NCBI GenBank assembly: GCA_947500775.1
Contig: CANMTD010000005.1
Coordinates: 62,001-126,000, forward strand
Reading direction: 5' to 3'
DNA: 64,000 nt
Origin: an uncultured Paracoccaceae bacterium
GTDB taxonomy: Bacteria > Pseudomonadota > Alphaproteobacteria > Rhodobacterales > Rhodobacteraceae
Both the position numbers and the translations under genes were made by a program. The notes beneath the pieces were generated by a model. It was not told the DNA's origin, made no database searches, and saw nothing but the letters and a program-made list of their open reading frames with translations. Below, in pieces: positions 18,899 to 27,708 of this stretch (position 1 is the first letter of the stretch; every line of letters starts with the position of its first letter).

Positions 18899-19407
18899 TG
18901 GGAACTATCCTTCATAATATTGAAATGTCGGCGCATATCGGCATCCATCATCGCCTCAAGCACACGGCGAAACCCCGCGACAGCCTCGGGTCCGGCGGTG
19001 CGATAGGCCGATCGCATCCGGGCGCGCTGTGCGTCCGACAGTTCCTGTTCCAGCGTCAAACCGGTTTCAGTCAGATACAGGTGGCGTTCGCGTTTGTCAC
19101 GTTTGCCCACGCGGCTTTCGACCAGCCCATCTTCGATCAACGCCCGCAGAACCCGGTTCAGCGATTGTTTGGTGACGCCGAGAATCGACAGCAGATTGTT
19201 TACCGTCGTGCCCGGATTGCGGTTGATAAAATGGATCGCACGGTGATGCGCGCGGCCATAGGCATAGTTTTCCAGAATGCGGTCGGGGTCGGCGGTAAAG
19301 CCGCGATAGGCGAAAAACATCGCCTCGATCCCTTTCCTAAGTTGTTCATCCGTCAGGAAAAGCAGGTTTTCTCCACCCGCTGCGGTGGCGGTTGCGCGTT
19401 CGGCCAT
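18895..19407 (-). CDS. petP: MarR-family regulator, PetP-like
   Basis: A 170-residue winged-helix protein: N-terminal dimerisation helix (LFLTDEQLRKGIEAMFFAYRGFT), recognition segment TTVNNLLSILGVTKQSLNRVLRALIEDGLVESRVGKRDKRERHLYLT with the MarR wing. It resembles the product of petP, which precedes petR in Rhodobacter. Its stop overlaps the petR start by 4 nt. It is divergent from ilvE, and two dyads lie in the shared gap. Confidence 0.8.
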   Translation of the reverse strand: MAERATATAAGGENLLFLTDEQLRKGIEAMFFAYRGFTADPDRILENYAYGRAHHRAIHFINRNPGTTVNNLLSILGVTKQSLNRVLRALIEDGLVESRVGKRDKRERHLYLTETGLTLEQELSDAQRARMRSAYRTAGPEAVAGFRRVLEAMMDADMRRHFNIMKDSSQ

Positions 19408-19455
19408 CGCTGCCCTCTTTAATCACCCATACCAATTACCCATGGATTTTATGTC

Positions 19456-19528
19456 AGTCTTGTTGACTTTCCAATACCGAATTGATAGCGATTCCTCGAT
19501 TTGACGCAATAAAATGTCCGAAACGGAC
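19456..19528. promoter_or_regulatory. Two dyads in the petP/ilvE divergent gap
   Basis: AGTC-TTGTT-GACT (19456-19468), which overlaps a TTGACT that could serve as a -35 hexamer, and GTCCG-AAA-CGGAC (19516-19528). Divergent regulator genes are often autoregulated from such sites, so PetP is a natural candidate, but nothing in the sequence proves it. Confidence 0.35.
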
Positions 19529-19589
19529 CTAAGCTACGCAATATTTGGAAATCAGCCCCGCAGGCTGACCGCAACGAAAGGAAAGATCG

Positions 19590-20456
19590 ATGTCTGGCTA
19601 CGATGATCGCGACGGCCAAATCTGGATGGATGGGAAACTGATCAACTGGCGCGATGCCAACGTCCATATCCTGACCCACGCCATGCACTATGCGTCATCC
19701 GTGTTCGAAGGAGAGCGCGCCTATAACGGCAAGATCTTCAAATCGGTGGAACATTCCGAACGGCTGAAACGCTCCGCCAACCTGATCGATTTCGAAATTC
19801 CCTATACGGTCGAGGAAATCGAGGCCGCCAAGGCCGAAGTCATGCAAGCCTCGGGCCTGTCGGATGCCTATGTCCGCGCGGTTGCCTGGCGCGGCGCGGG
19901 CGAAGACATGGGGGTCGCCTCGGCCCGCAACCCGGTGCGCATGGCCATCGCCGCCTGGGAATGGGGCGCCTATTACGGCGACGCCAAAATGAAGGGCGCC
20001 AAGCTGGACATTTCCAAATGGAAACGCCCCAGCCCCGAAACCATCCCCAGCCACGCCAAGGCCGCCGGCCTGTACATGATCTGCACCATGTCCAAACATA
20101 CCGCCGAGGCAAAGGGCTGTTCCGACGCCATGATGTTCGACTATCGCGGCTATGTCGCCGAAGCGACCGGCGCCAACATCTTCTTTGTCAAAGACGGCGA
20201 GGTGCACACACCCGATCCCGATTGTTTTCTGAACGGTATCACCCGGCAAACCGTGATCGGAATGCTGAAAGATCGGCAAATCAAGGTGCACGAGAGACAC
20301 ATCATGCCGGACGAGCTGGAAAGTTTCGAACAATGCTGGCTGACCGGCACCGCGGCCGAGGTCACGCCCGTTGGCCAGATCGGCGACTATAATTTCGAGG
20401 TCGGCAGCCTGACCCGCGATATCGCCCAAAGCTATGAAAAGCTGGTGCGCGAATAA
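19590..20456 (+). CDS. ilvE: Branched-chain amino acid aminotransferase
   Basis: A 288-residue fold-type IV PLP enzyme that makes valine, leucine and isoleucine from their oxo acids. It shows HAMHYASSVFEGERAY, a lysine in SHAKAAGLY expected to bind PLP, and the class IV signature EATGANIFFVKDG with the C-terminal WLTGTAAEVTPV. Start ATG 19590 after GAAAGGAAAG. A strong hairpin follows. Confidence 0.95.
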   Translation: MSGYDDRDGQIWMDGKLINWRDANVHILTHAMHYASSVFEGERAYNGKIFKSVEHSERLKRSANLIDFEIPYTVEEIEAAKAEVMQASGLSDAYVRAVAWRGAGEDMGVASARNPVRMAIAAWEWGAYYGDAKMKGAKLDISKWKRPSPETIPSHAKAAGLYMICTMSKHTAEAKGCSDAMMFDYRGYVAEATGANIFFVKDGEVHTPDPDCFLNGITRQTVIGMLKDRQIKVHERHIMPDELESFEQCWLTGTAAEVTPVGQIGDYNFEVGSLTRDIAQSYEKLVRE

Positions 20457-20462
20457 GATACT

Positions 20463-20490
20463 GGGCCCGGCGCAATGCGACGCCGGGCCC
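20463..20490. terminator. Strong GC hairpin between ilvE and the AhpD-like gene
   Basis: A perfect 10-bp stem GGGCCCGGCG/CGCCGGGCCC with an 8-nt loop between convergent genes. There is only a short T stretch on either side, so it may act bidirectionally as a weak or Rho-assisted terminator and as a 3'-end stabiliser. Confidence 0.65.
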
Positions 20491-20505
20491 CTTGACTGAA
20501 CCGGC

Positions 20506-21045
20506 TTACCCTGCCGACGAAACGACCGGGAAATCGATATCCGTCTGGGCGATGTGGTTCAGATAGTTGGTAAAGATGTTCACCACCACGTTGCCGACAA
20601 CCTCGATTATATCGGCATCCGACAGGCCAGCGGCCCGCGCGGCGGCAAGGTCCGCATCCTCAACGAACCCGCGTTTTGCGACGATCGCAAGCGACAGCGT
20701 CAACAGCGCCTGAACGCGGGCATCGGCGGATTTGCCGCGCAGCCGCGATGCGATTTCATCGCCGTCCACCTTCAGGCCCTTTGAAATCGCCGTATGGGCC
20801 GACGCGCAATAATCACAGGTGTTTTCCCCGGCAACGGCCAGCGCAATCGCTTCGCGTGTGGCCGCGTCAAAGCTGCCTTCGCCCAGGGTTTCGGAAAATC
20901 CCAGCAGGGCTTTCAGCACGGCCGGGTTGTTGCCGGTGGTGCGATACAGATTGGGAACCATCCCGATCTTGCCCTTGATCGCCGCAAACAATGCGGCCGC
21001 GTCGGGGGTTGCGTTGGTGTCGTTCACTGTTTCAATTCGTGCCAT
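20506..21045 (-). CDS. Carboxymuconolactone decarboxylase/AhpD-like protein
   Basis: A 179-residue helical protein of the CMD/AhpD family with the redox motif CDYCASAH (Cys-X2-Cys ... His), which in AhpD-type enzymes reduces peroxides via a disulfide relay. Other hallmarks: FSETLGEGSFDAATREAIALAVAGEN. ATG 21045 is preferred to the long frame (21342) since it begins the domain and is preceded by AAGGAT. The long upstream extension would overlap the divergent TetR gene. It is 145 bp from that TetR gene, which probably controls it. Confidence 0.9.
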   Translation of the reverse strand: MARIETVNDTNATPDAAALFAAIKGKIGMVPNLYRTTGNNPAVLKALLGFSETLGEGSFDAATREAIALAVAGENTCDYCASAHTAISKGLKVDGDEIASRLRGKSADARVQALLTLSLAIVAKRGFVEDADLAAARAAGLSDADIIEVVGNVVVNIFTNYLNHIAQTDIDFPVVSSAG

Positions 21046-21190
21046 GATAGATATCCTTGTTGACCGGCGAACCGGGGGACTGAATTCCAAATCCAAAGGG
21101 GCTTGTCCCCCTTGGCTAGCGGGATATATGAATCCGGACCGGTCAGTTAAATACGAATTTCGGACCAATCGGTAACAAATTGGTGAGCCC

Positions 21191-21763
21191 ATGCCCAGAC
21201 CACGTTCCTTCCTGCCAGAAGAGGCACTGATCCAGCTGAAAAACCTGTTTTGGCTGAAAGGTTTCGAGGCGACGTCGATGCAGGATATCGAACAGGCGAC
21301 CGGCCTGAAAAAGCAAAGCCTGTACCGGCTGTTCGGCAACAAACGCCAGATGTACCTGCAGGCCCTGCTGCATTACGAAAGCCACGAAGTCGCCAATGGC
21401 ATTCAATTGCTGTTGCAACAGGGCACGACCCGCGAACGTATCACGCGGTTCTTCGATCACTTCCTGAAAGAGGTGCGCGCAACGGCCGACAGCCGCGGGT
21501 GTTTCTTTTGCAGCGCCTGCAGCGAACAGGCGCCCTCGGACCCGACCACCCGCGAACATGTCTTTCGTATGATGAACTCCCTGTGCGACGCGTTCGATAC
21601 CGCGCTGGCGCAATCCGCGCCCTGGCAAGACGACCCCGCGCTGCGCCATGAAAAAGCGTGCCACCTGGTCACGACCTTCATCGGCCTGCGCACGATCACG
21701 CGCGGCGGGCTGCCGCTGGATATGGTCCCCGCCACAATCGCCAACGCCATCGCCGACCTATAG
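21191..21763 (+). CDS. TetR-family transcriptional regulator
   Basis: A 190-residue repressor: N-terminal HTH LIQLKNLFWLKGFEATSMQDIEQATGLKKQSLYRLFGNKRQMYLQAL, then a ligand-binding helical domain containing CFFCSACSEQA. Cysteines in that segment could suit a redox- or electrophile-responsive ligand domain, but this is a guess. Divergent from the AhpD-like gene with a 145-bp gap, a usual arrangement for regulator and target. Confidence 0.9.
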   Translation: MPRPRSFLPEEALIQLKNLFWLKGFEATSMQDIEQATGLKKQSLYRLFGNKRQMYLQALLHYESHEVANGIQLLLQQGTTRERITRFFDHFLKEVRATADSRGCFFCSACSEQAPSDPTTREHVFRMMNSLCDAFDTALAQSAPWQDDPALRHEKACHLVTTFIGLRTITRGGLPLDMVPATIANAIADL

Positions 21764-21769
21764 GCGCGC

Positions 21770-22696
21770 CTAACCCTGCGGTGTCACGCCACCCTTTCGC
21801 GCCCGCCCACGATCAAGCCCCAGTTGCCGTTCGCGCCAGATGATCAGCACACCGGCCAGAATCACCAGTGACGCGCCCAGCAACATCACCGGTGTCGGCA
21901 CCTCGTCGAACACGAAATACCCCACCATCAACGCCAGCAACATCGAGGCATAGTCGAACGGCGCCACCAAGGACGCATCCGCCAGCCGAAAACTGGAGGT
22001 CAGGAAAATCTGCGCCAGCCCGCCAAAGACCCCCGCCAAAACCAGCATCGCCATCTGCGAAACCGTCGGCACGACCCAGCCAAAGGGCAGCGTCAACAGC
22101 GACAGGCAAGAGGCCGTGACCGAAAACCAGAACACGATGCTGGCGGTCTGTTCGGTCTGCACCAGTTTGCGAATGAAAACCTGCGCCAAGGCGGCGCAGG
22201 TCGCCCCGGCCAGAACGACGATAGCCCCCAATGTCTGGCTTGGGTCCGCATCGGCATCGCCAAAGGCCGACAGCCGTGGTGACAGCACGATCAGGACTCC
22301 GATCAGACCCAGAACCACCGATCCAAGGCGAAATAGTCTCACATCTTCACCCAGAAACATGGCGGCGAAGATGACGACCAGCAATGGCGCGGCATAGCCG
22401 ATGGCCGTCACCTCGGGCAGGGGCAACAGGCCCAACCCCATGAACATCAGCCCCATGGCCGTGCTGCCAACCAACCCCCGCCACAAATGGCCCATCGGAT
22501 TGGTTGTCCGCAGCCCGACCGCCAGTTCACGGCGCATGACCAGCCAGCCGATGATCACCGGCAGGGCAAAGAACGACCGAAAGAACACCGCCTGCCCCGG
22601 CGGCACATCGTCCGACACCGCCTTGATCAGCGATGACATCGCCACAAACAGGGCAACGGCGGTCAGTTTGAACAGAATGGCACGGGTCGGCTGCAT
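21770..22696 (-). CDS. DMT-superfamily (EamA) membrane transporter
   Basis: A 308-residue protein with ten hydrophobic segments in two EamA halves; motifs PGQAVFFRSFFALPVIIGW and YAAPLLVVIFAAMFLGEDV, and FGGLAQIFLTSSFRLADASLVAPFDYASMLLALMVGYFVFDEVPT, are family hallmarks. Substrate unknown. Convergent with the TetR gene (6 bp apart). Confidence 0.88.
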   Translation of the reverse strand: MQPTRAILFKLTAVALFVAMSSLIKAVSDDVPPGQAVFFRSFFALPVIIGWLVMRRELAVGLRTTNPMGHLWRGLVGSTAMGLMFMGLGLLPLPEVTAIGYAAPLLVVIFAAMFLGEDVRLFRLGSVVLGLIGVLIVLSPRLSAFGDADADPSQTLGAIVVLAGATCAALAQVFIRKLVQTEQTASIVFWFSVTASCLSLLTLPFGWVVPTVSQMAMLVLAGVFGGLAQIFLTSSFRLADASLVAPFDYASMLLALMVGYFVFDEVPTPVMLLGASLVILAGVLIIWRERQLGLDRGRARKGGVTPQG

Positions 22697-22768
22697 GGCT
22701 GCACCTTTGGCGTGGGGACAGGTAAACCCCTACGCCTTTTGTGCCGAAAGAAAAGACCCGCTGGGAAT

Positions 22769-22957
22769 TTAGCTGTCTTTGCTGCGCGCAATCCGCACAA
22801 AGGCCTTCAACCGCTTGGCGGTATCCGCAGATCGCGGCCGCCGCTGAAGCGTTTTGCTGGCGGGGTTTGCGCGGGCGCCGCTTTCGATCCGGGCGAATTG
22901 GGCAACGCGCCGGGACGGGTCGCGGTCAGACGGATGATCAAGAACATGCCGACTCAT
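22769..22957 (-). CDS. Small basic protein of unknown function
   Basis: A 62-residue frame, rich in Arg, Ser and Lys and with no hydrophobic segment, begins with MSRHVLDHPSDRDPSRR. The case for it being real is its start: AAGGAG lies seven bases in front of ATG 22957, as good a ribosome site as any in the window, in an otherwise empty 316-bp gap. No family is recognised; charged short tails suggest a nucleic-acid-associated or intrinsically disordered protein. Confidence 0.6.
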   Translation of the reverse strand: MSRHVLDHPSDRDPSRRVAQFARIESGARANPASKTLQRRPRSADTAKRLKAFVRIARSKDS

Positions 22958-23012
22958 CTTGTTCTCCTTCGGTGGTCTCCGGGCGGTCAGGATAACATGA
23001 AACCAGCCTCAG

Positions 23013-24158
23013 CTACAGCAGGGTCCGTTCCACCACCCACCACGCCCCGACCACAGCAATGGCAACCGAGGCGGGCACGGCAATGAACGACCGGTACCAG
23101 GGCTTTTTCCCAAACCAGTATCCAACCGCAAAAAACGCCAGCGTGATCACCGCCAGCTGCCCCAGTTCAACGCCGATATTGAACCCGATCAGGCCTGAAA
23201 TCAGGCGGGCGGGGTTCAGCCCGATCTCGCCCAGAACGCTGGCAAACCCCAGCCCGTGCAACAGCCCGAACCCAAAGACCACCGCCGTGCGCCACCAGCC
23301 AAGTTGCGGCCGCAGGATGTTTTCAACCGCCACATAAACGATCGAAGCCGCGATCAGCGGCTCCACGATTTCAGGTGGAACAGAGACATATCCAAGCACC
23401 GCCAACGCCAAAGTCGCCGTATGCGCCAGGGTAAAGGCGGTGACCTGCAGCAACAGCGGGCGCAGATGCAGCGAAAAGAAAAACAGCCCCAGCACGAACA
23501 GGATATGGTCCAGCCCCTTGGGCAGGATATGTTCGAACCCCAGCACGATATAGCGCCCGAATTGCGCCAATGCGCCAACCTCGGCCACGCCCTCGCGCGG
23601 CAACGGATCGCTGAGCGCGCCATTGGTCAGATACCCGGTATAAAGCGCGTCGCCCTCACCCACCTGACGCAGCACCAAAGGCCCGAAAGCGCTGGACCAG
23701 CCGACCTGCACCGGGGCGGAACCCGTCGGCAAATCCGCGCCGATCACCAGCACGCTTTCGCGCGGCAGATCGGTGTTGCCCACCCGTGGGATGCGTACCT
23801 CTGACAGTTGCGGGGTCAGTCTTTGGCCCGCGACATCGATGGTGATCCCACCGGCCAGCCGCGGCCAGGCGGCGCGCAGCCCTTTCTCTAGCACCTCGGG
23901 TTCCTGCGCGCGCAATTGGTCGTAAAATCCGGACAGGGGCGATGCGTTGGTGTCCTCCAACCCGTTCAGATCGATGCCGGCCACCAATGCCTCGACCGCC
24001 AGGCGGATTTCCAGCCGCAGGCTGGTTTGCGTGACCTCGACATCCGCGATCGCCGGCTGGGTTTCATGCGCGGGTGCGGCAATGGGGTTGAACATCAGAA
24101 TCGCCGCGAACAGCGCATAAATGCTTGACTTGCGCCCCGCCCGAGACAGGTTGGACAT
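23013..24158 (-). CDS. HupE/UreJ-family membrane protein
   Basis: A 381-residue protein with an N-terminal signal/anchor (YALFAAILMFNPIAAPAHETQ), a beta-rich extracytoplasmic domain of about 170 residues, and a C-terminal block of six or seven hydrophobic helices with GFEHILPKGLDHILFVLGLFFFS, a HupE/UreJ hallmark carrying His and Asp, and HGLGFASVL. HupE-like proteins are thought to move nickel or cobalt. Start ATG 24158 is chosen; the divergent DUF4198 gene starts 22 bp away. Confidence 0.85.
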   Translation of the reverse strand: MSNLSRAGRKSSIYALFAAILMFNPIAAPAHETQPAIADVEVTQTSLRLEIRLAVEALVAGIDLNGLEDTNASPLSGFYDQLRAQEPEVLEKGLRAAWPRLAGGITIDVAGQRLTPQLSEVRIPRVGNTDLPRESVLVIGADLPTGSAPVQVGWSSAFGPLVLRQVGEGDALYTGYLTNGALSDPLPREGVAEVGALAQFGRYIVLGFEHILPKGLDHILFVLGLFFFSLHLRPLLLQVTAFTLAHTATLALAVLGYVSVPPEIVEPLIAASIVYVAVENILRPQLGWWRTAVVFGFGLLHGLGFASVLGEIGLNPARLISGLIGFNIGVELGQLAVITLAFFAVGYWFGKKPWYRSFIAVPASVAIAVVGAWWVVERTLL

Positions 24159-24180
24159 CATACCGAAAAGGCCCGCCATC

Positions 24181-24993
24181 ATGCGCATCCGTCTGCTTTT
24201 CATTGCCGCCATCCTTGGATTATCTGGCACGGGCGCTGCCCTGTCCCATGAATTCTGGGTGTCGCCTGACACATATGAAATTGATACGGCCCAGACGCTG
24301 GTCGTCAATACGCGTGTGGGACAGAATTTCAAAGGATCGGCCCTGTCTTACTTTCCCGATCAGATCACCCGGTTCGATCTGACCATCGGCGACAGGTCGT
24401 ATCCGGTCAAAAGCCGTCTGGGCGACCGGCCGATCATGCAGATGCAAATGCCCCAGCCCGGGCTGGGCGTTATCGTGCATGAAACCAATGACAAGCGGCT
24501 GAATTACTCCGAATGGGCCAAATTCATCAAATTTGTCGAACACAAGGCCTTTGACGGCGTGCTTAAGGCGCATGCGCAGCGGGGATTGCCCGACAGCGGT
24601 TTCAGCGAATCCTATCGCCGGTTCGCCAAGGCGCTGGTCGCGATCGGTGGCGGGGCCGGGCAGGATCGGGCCTTTGGGCTGGAAACCGAAATTGTCGCGC
24701 TGGCCAATCCCTATACCGACGATCTGGGCGCAGGATTGCCGGTGCAGGTGCTGTATCAGGGCGCCCCAAGGATCGGCGCGCAGGTCGAGGTTTTTGAAAA
24801 ATCAGGTGATACAGTCACTGTTTTTACGACAGTGACCGACGATACCGGCCGCGCCATGATCCCGGTGAAACCGGCGCATGAGTACCTGCTGGATGCGGTG
24901 GTATTGCGTAGCACCGGCAATGATGACGTCAGTCAGGGGCCGGTTTGGCATTCGCTGTGGGCGGCTTTGACGTTTCGGACCCCGGATCGCTAA
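24181..24993 (+). CDS. DUF4198-family secreted protein
   Basis: A 270-residue protein with a signal peptide ([21 protein letters not shown]) and a mature N terminus [32 protein letters not shown], typical of the DUF4198 family often found near nickel/cobalt transporters. The C-terminal half has an Ig-like [36 protein letters not shown] with a carboxypeptidase-regulatory-like fold. It is divergent from the HupE-like gene, and its last 65 bases overlap the 3' end of queG on the other strand. Confidence 0.82.
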   Translation: MRIRLLFIAAILGLSGTGAALSHEFWVSPDTYEIDTAQTLVVNTRVGQNFKGSALSYFPDQITRFDLTIGDRSYPVKSRLGDRPIMQMQMPQPGLGVIVHETNDKRLNYSEWAKFIKFVEHKAFDGVLKAHAQRGLPDSGFSESYRRFAKALVAIGGGAGQDRAFGLETEIVALANPYTDDLGAGLPVQVLYQGAPRIGAQVEVFEKSGDTVTVFTTVTDDTGRAMIPVKPAHEYLLDAVVLRSTGNDDVSQGPVWHSLWAALTFRTPDR

Positions 24994-26020
24994 GCCGTGC
25001 CACGGCCCAGCGCGCCGCATCGGCCACCGTCGCATCCGGATCGGCGCACAGCCCCTGGGCCACGTCGCGCAGGGTGGCCGCGCCGGAATTGCCGATGGCA
25101 TAGAGAACATTGCGCACAAACCGGTTGCGCCCGATCCGTTTGATCGGCGAGCCTGAAAACAACGCCCGGAACGCCGTGTCGTCCAGCGCCGCCAAGGCGC
25201 GCAGATCGGGGGCGACCAGTTCGGGGCGTGCGTGATATTTGGCCTCGCGCGCCTCGGCCGCGAATTTGTTCCAGGGGCAGATCGCCAGACAATCGTCGCA
25301 GCCGTAAATCCGGTTGCCCATCAGCGGGCGCAATTCGGGATCGACCGGCCCGTGATGTTCAATCGTCAGATAGGAAATGCACCGCCGCGCATCCAGTTGA
25401 AACGGTGCGGGAAAGGCCGCCGTCGGGCAGATGTCCAGACAGGCGGTGCAGGTCCCGCATTGCTGTTTTTCCGGTATGTCAGGCTCTAATTCCACGGTGG
25501 TAAAGATCGCGCCCAGAAAGAACCAGCTTCCCAGATCGCGGCCCAGAAGGTTGGTGTGTTTTCCCTGCCACCCCAGCCCGGCCGCCTGCGCCAGCGGCTT
25601 TTCCATCACCGGGGCGGTGTCGACGAAAACCTTGATCTCTGCCCCCGGGTTCTGTTCCAGCAACCAGCGCCCCACCCGTTTCAGCCGCTTTTTCACCACG
25701 TCATGATAATCGCGGTTCAGCGCATAGGCCGAAATCACGCCGCGATCCTTTTGCGCCAGCAAGGCCAGCGGATCGTGATCGGGCGTATAGGGTTCGGCCA
25801 GCATGATCACGCTTTGCGCCGCGGGCCACAGTTCGGCCGGATCGCCGCGCCATCCCATGCGTTCGGCCATCCACCCCATCTGACCATGCCGCCCCTCGGC
25901 CACGAAGGCCGCCAGACGGTCGGCGGCTTGGGGAATGGCATCGGGGGTGCAGATACCGACCTTGGCGAACCCGGCATCCCGGGCGTATGCGATCAACCGG
26001 GCTTTGAGCCCGCCGCTCAA
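24929..26020 (-). CDS. queG: Epoxyqueuosine reductase
   Basis: QueG reduces epoxyqueuosine in tRNA to queuosine using cobalamin. The 363-residue protein has DUF1730-type N-terminal sequence, the [4Fe-4S] ferredoxin-like cysteines [15 protein letters not shown] and [16 protein letters not shown], and the C-terminal HEAT-like repeat ([21 protein letters not shown]). ATG 26020 overlaps the stop of the upstream GST gene (ATGA). Confidence 0.95.
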   Translation of the reverse strand: MSGGLKARLIAYARDAGFAKVGICTPDAIPQAADRLAAFVAEGRHGQMGWMAERMGWRGDPAELWPAAQSVIMLAEPYTPDHDPLALLAQKDRGVISAYALNRDYHDVVKKRLKRVGRWLLEQNPGAEIKVFVDTAPVMEKPLAQAAGLGWQGKHTNLLGRDLGSWFFLGAIFTTVELEPDIPEKQQCGTCTACLDICPTAAFPAPFQLDARRCISYLTIEHHGPVDPELRPLMGNRIYGCDDCLAICPWNKFAAEAREAKYHARPELVAPDLRALAALDDTAFRALFSGSPIKRIGRNRFVRNVLYAIGNSGAATLRDVAQGLCADPDATVADAARWAVARLSDPGSETSKPPTANAKPAPD

Positions 26021-26700
26021 AAATCCAGATCCGCGTAATGCGGAGGCGGTGGGAATCCGGGCACCTGATCGGCCAGCAACCCGCGAAAGGCCGGGCGCGA
26101 TTTGATCTTGGCGTACCAGTCCTTGACGTTTTCGTTCCGGTTCCAGTCGACATCGCGGATGTAATCCAGACAGGACAGATGCGCCGCCGCCGCGAAATCG
26201 GCCAGGCTCATCGCATCGCCCGCCAGCCAGCGCCGCTGATCCAGCAGCCAGCCCATGTAATCCAGATGATATTTGATCTTGGTGGCGCCCGCCTTGACGT
26301 TCTTGCTGTCGGGATAGCCCTGCGCCATCACCTTTTTGTTCACCCGCTCGTACAGCAGTTTCGAGGTCACCTCGTGATGAAACTTGTCGTCGAACCAGAA
26401 TACCAGCCGCCGAATCTCGGCCCGGTCCGCCGGAGAACCTGCCATCAGGGGGGGCGTGGGGTTGGTTTCTTCCAGATATTCGCAGATCGACTGGCTTTCG
26501 CCCATGGTGCGCCCATCCATGCGTAAAACAGGCACTTTTCCCGCGGGATTCCGGCGCATGAAATCGGGGTCCTGTTCCCAGTATCGTTCCTCGATCAGCT
26601 CAACCTCGATCTTCTTTTCTGCCAGAACAAGGCGCACCTTGCGGCAAAATGGCGAAAGCGGAACGTGATAAAGGCGGTTCATGGTCGTCGGCCCTGACAT
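26017..26700 (-). CDS. Glutathione S-transferase family protein
   Basis: A 227-residue [37 protein letters not shown] in a thioredoxin-like domain with SPFCRK (a Cys/Ser motif of the CDSP/omega-like type), [28 protein letters not shown], and a helical C-terminal domain with [17 protein letters not shown]. Start could be ATG 26700 (chosen) or 26682; the frame extends to 26742. Lies between mtgA and queG, all on one transcript. Confidence 0.85.
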   Translation of the reverse strand: MSGPTTMNRLYHVPLSPFCRKVRLVLAEKKIEVELIEERYWEQDPDFMRRNPAGKVPVLRMDGRTMGESQSICEYLEETNPTPPLMAGSPADRAEIRRLVFWFDDKFHHEVTSKLLYERVNKKVMAQGYPDSKNVKAGATKIKYHLDYMGWLLDQRRWLAGDAMSLADFAAAAHLSCLDYIRDVDWNRNENVKDWYAKIKSRPAFRGLLADQVPGFPPPPHYADLDF

Positions 26701-26738
26701 GGAATGATGCCCCCTATTGCCGCGCGGGCGCGCGCAAT

Positions 26739-27494
26739 TCAACTCTCGAAACAGGATGAGCGGCCATCCGCTCTGATTGTTGCGGCCCCATCGACCAGGC
26801 GCACGGCCCGCTTGCGCATCCAGCCTTTCAGATTGGCGGCGTTGCGCGCCTTGGGGTTGGGCAGCACCACGGCCAGCCGCGCGCCCTGTTCCGGCGACAG
26901 CTTTTCGGGCGGTACGTGAAAATAACGGTGCGCCGCCGCATCGATCCCGAACACCCCTTCGTCAAATTCCGCGATGTTCAGATAAACCTCAAGAATCCGC
27001 CGTTTCGGCCAGATCGCTTCGACCATCGGGGTCAGCACCGCCTCGAACACCTTACGTATCCAGCTGCGCCCCTGCCAGAGATAGACGTTTTTCACCGTCT
27101 GCTGCGTGATGGTCGAGGCGCCGCGCTGCGCGCCATCCTCCAGCGCGTCGCGGATCGCGGCCATGTCGAACCCCCAGTGGCCGCAGAAATTCGCGTCTTC
27201 CGCCGCGACGATGGCCCGGACCGCAGCGGGCGACACCGCCTCGATCGGGACCCATTGATGATCCACCCCGTCCAGACGGCGCGCTTCGGACCAGATCGTG
27301 TGCGTCGTCGGCGGGTTCACGAACCGGAACAGCACCACCAGCGCCAGCATCACCAGAAACACCACCCCGACACCGCGCAGCACATAACGCCAAAGCCGCC
27401 GCAACATCCCCGGATGCCGCGCCGTCTGTTTCGTCTTCCGCGTCGGTTTCTTTTTTGCCTGTTTTGCCACGGGGGCAACCATAGCCGCCCCCAT
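26739..27494 (-). CDS. mtgA: Monofunctional biosynthetic peptidoglycan transglycosylase
   Basis: MtgA polymerises lipid II into glycan strands. The 251-residue GT51 protein has a basic cytoplasmic N terminus, one transmembrane helix (GVGVVFLVMLALVVLFRFV), the catalytic-Glu region AAEDANFCGHWGFD, the second motif RGASTITQQTVKNVYLWQGRSWIRK, and VLEVYLNIAEFDEGVFGI. No transpeptidase domain. First gene of mtgA-gst-queG. The gap to the thiD promoter holds the TPP riboswitch in the other direction. Confidence 0.94.
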   Translation of the reverse strand: MGAAMVAPVAKQAKKKPTRKTKQTARHPGMLRRLWRYVLRGVGVVFLVMLALVVLFRFVNPPTTHTIWSEARRLDGVDHQWVPIEAVSPAAVRAIVAAEDANFCGHWGFDMAAIRDALEDGAQRGASTITQQTVKNVYLWQGRSWIRKVFEAVLTPMVEAIWPKRRILEVYLNIAEFDEGVFGIDAAAHRYFHVPPEKLSPEQGARLAVVLPNPKARNAANLKGWMRKRAVRLVDGAATIRADGRSSCFES

Positions 27495-27555
27495 GCACCG
27501 CGAAAAGACCTGACCGCTTGTTCCGGGCGCGATTTATGTCTATGGCTTGTGCAAT

Positions 27556-27641
27556 CCGTTGGGGTGCTCTGTTTTTGCAGGGCTGAGATGCGCAAGCGAA
27601 CCCATCGAACCTGATCCGGTCAGCACCGGCGTAGGGAACGG
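27556..27641 (+). promoter_or_regulatory. TPP riboswitch (THI box) upstream of the thiamin operon
   Basis: P1 closes CCGTT (27556-27560) with AACGG (27637-27641). Between them are the hallmark blocks GGGGTGC, GGCTGAGATG, AACCTGATCCGGTCAGCACCGGCGTAGGGAA. The first gene (thiD) starts 68 nt downstream. High thiamin diphosphate should switch off the whole operon; the expression platform is not resolved by eye. Confidence 0.97.
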
Positions 27642-27708
27642 ACCTCGTGAGAACACGGCCCGCTTTCCGTCCGTCTGTGCGCACCGCATGACAAAGGACG
27701 CCGTGACC

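Noticed and set aside
20506-21342. Long version of the AhpD-like protein (278 residues)
   Set aside because: The first 99 codons overlap the divergent TetR gene and lack conserved features; the 179-residue form starts with an AAGGAT ribosome site.
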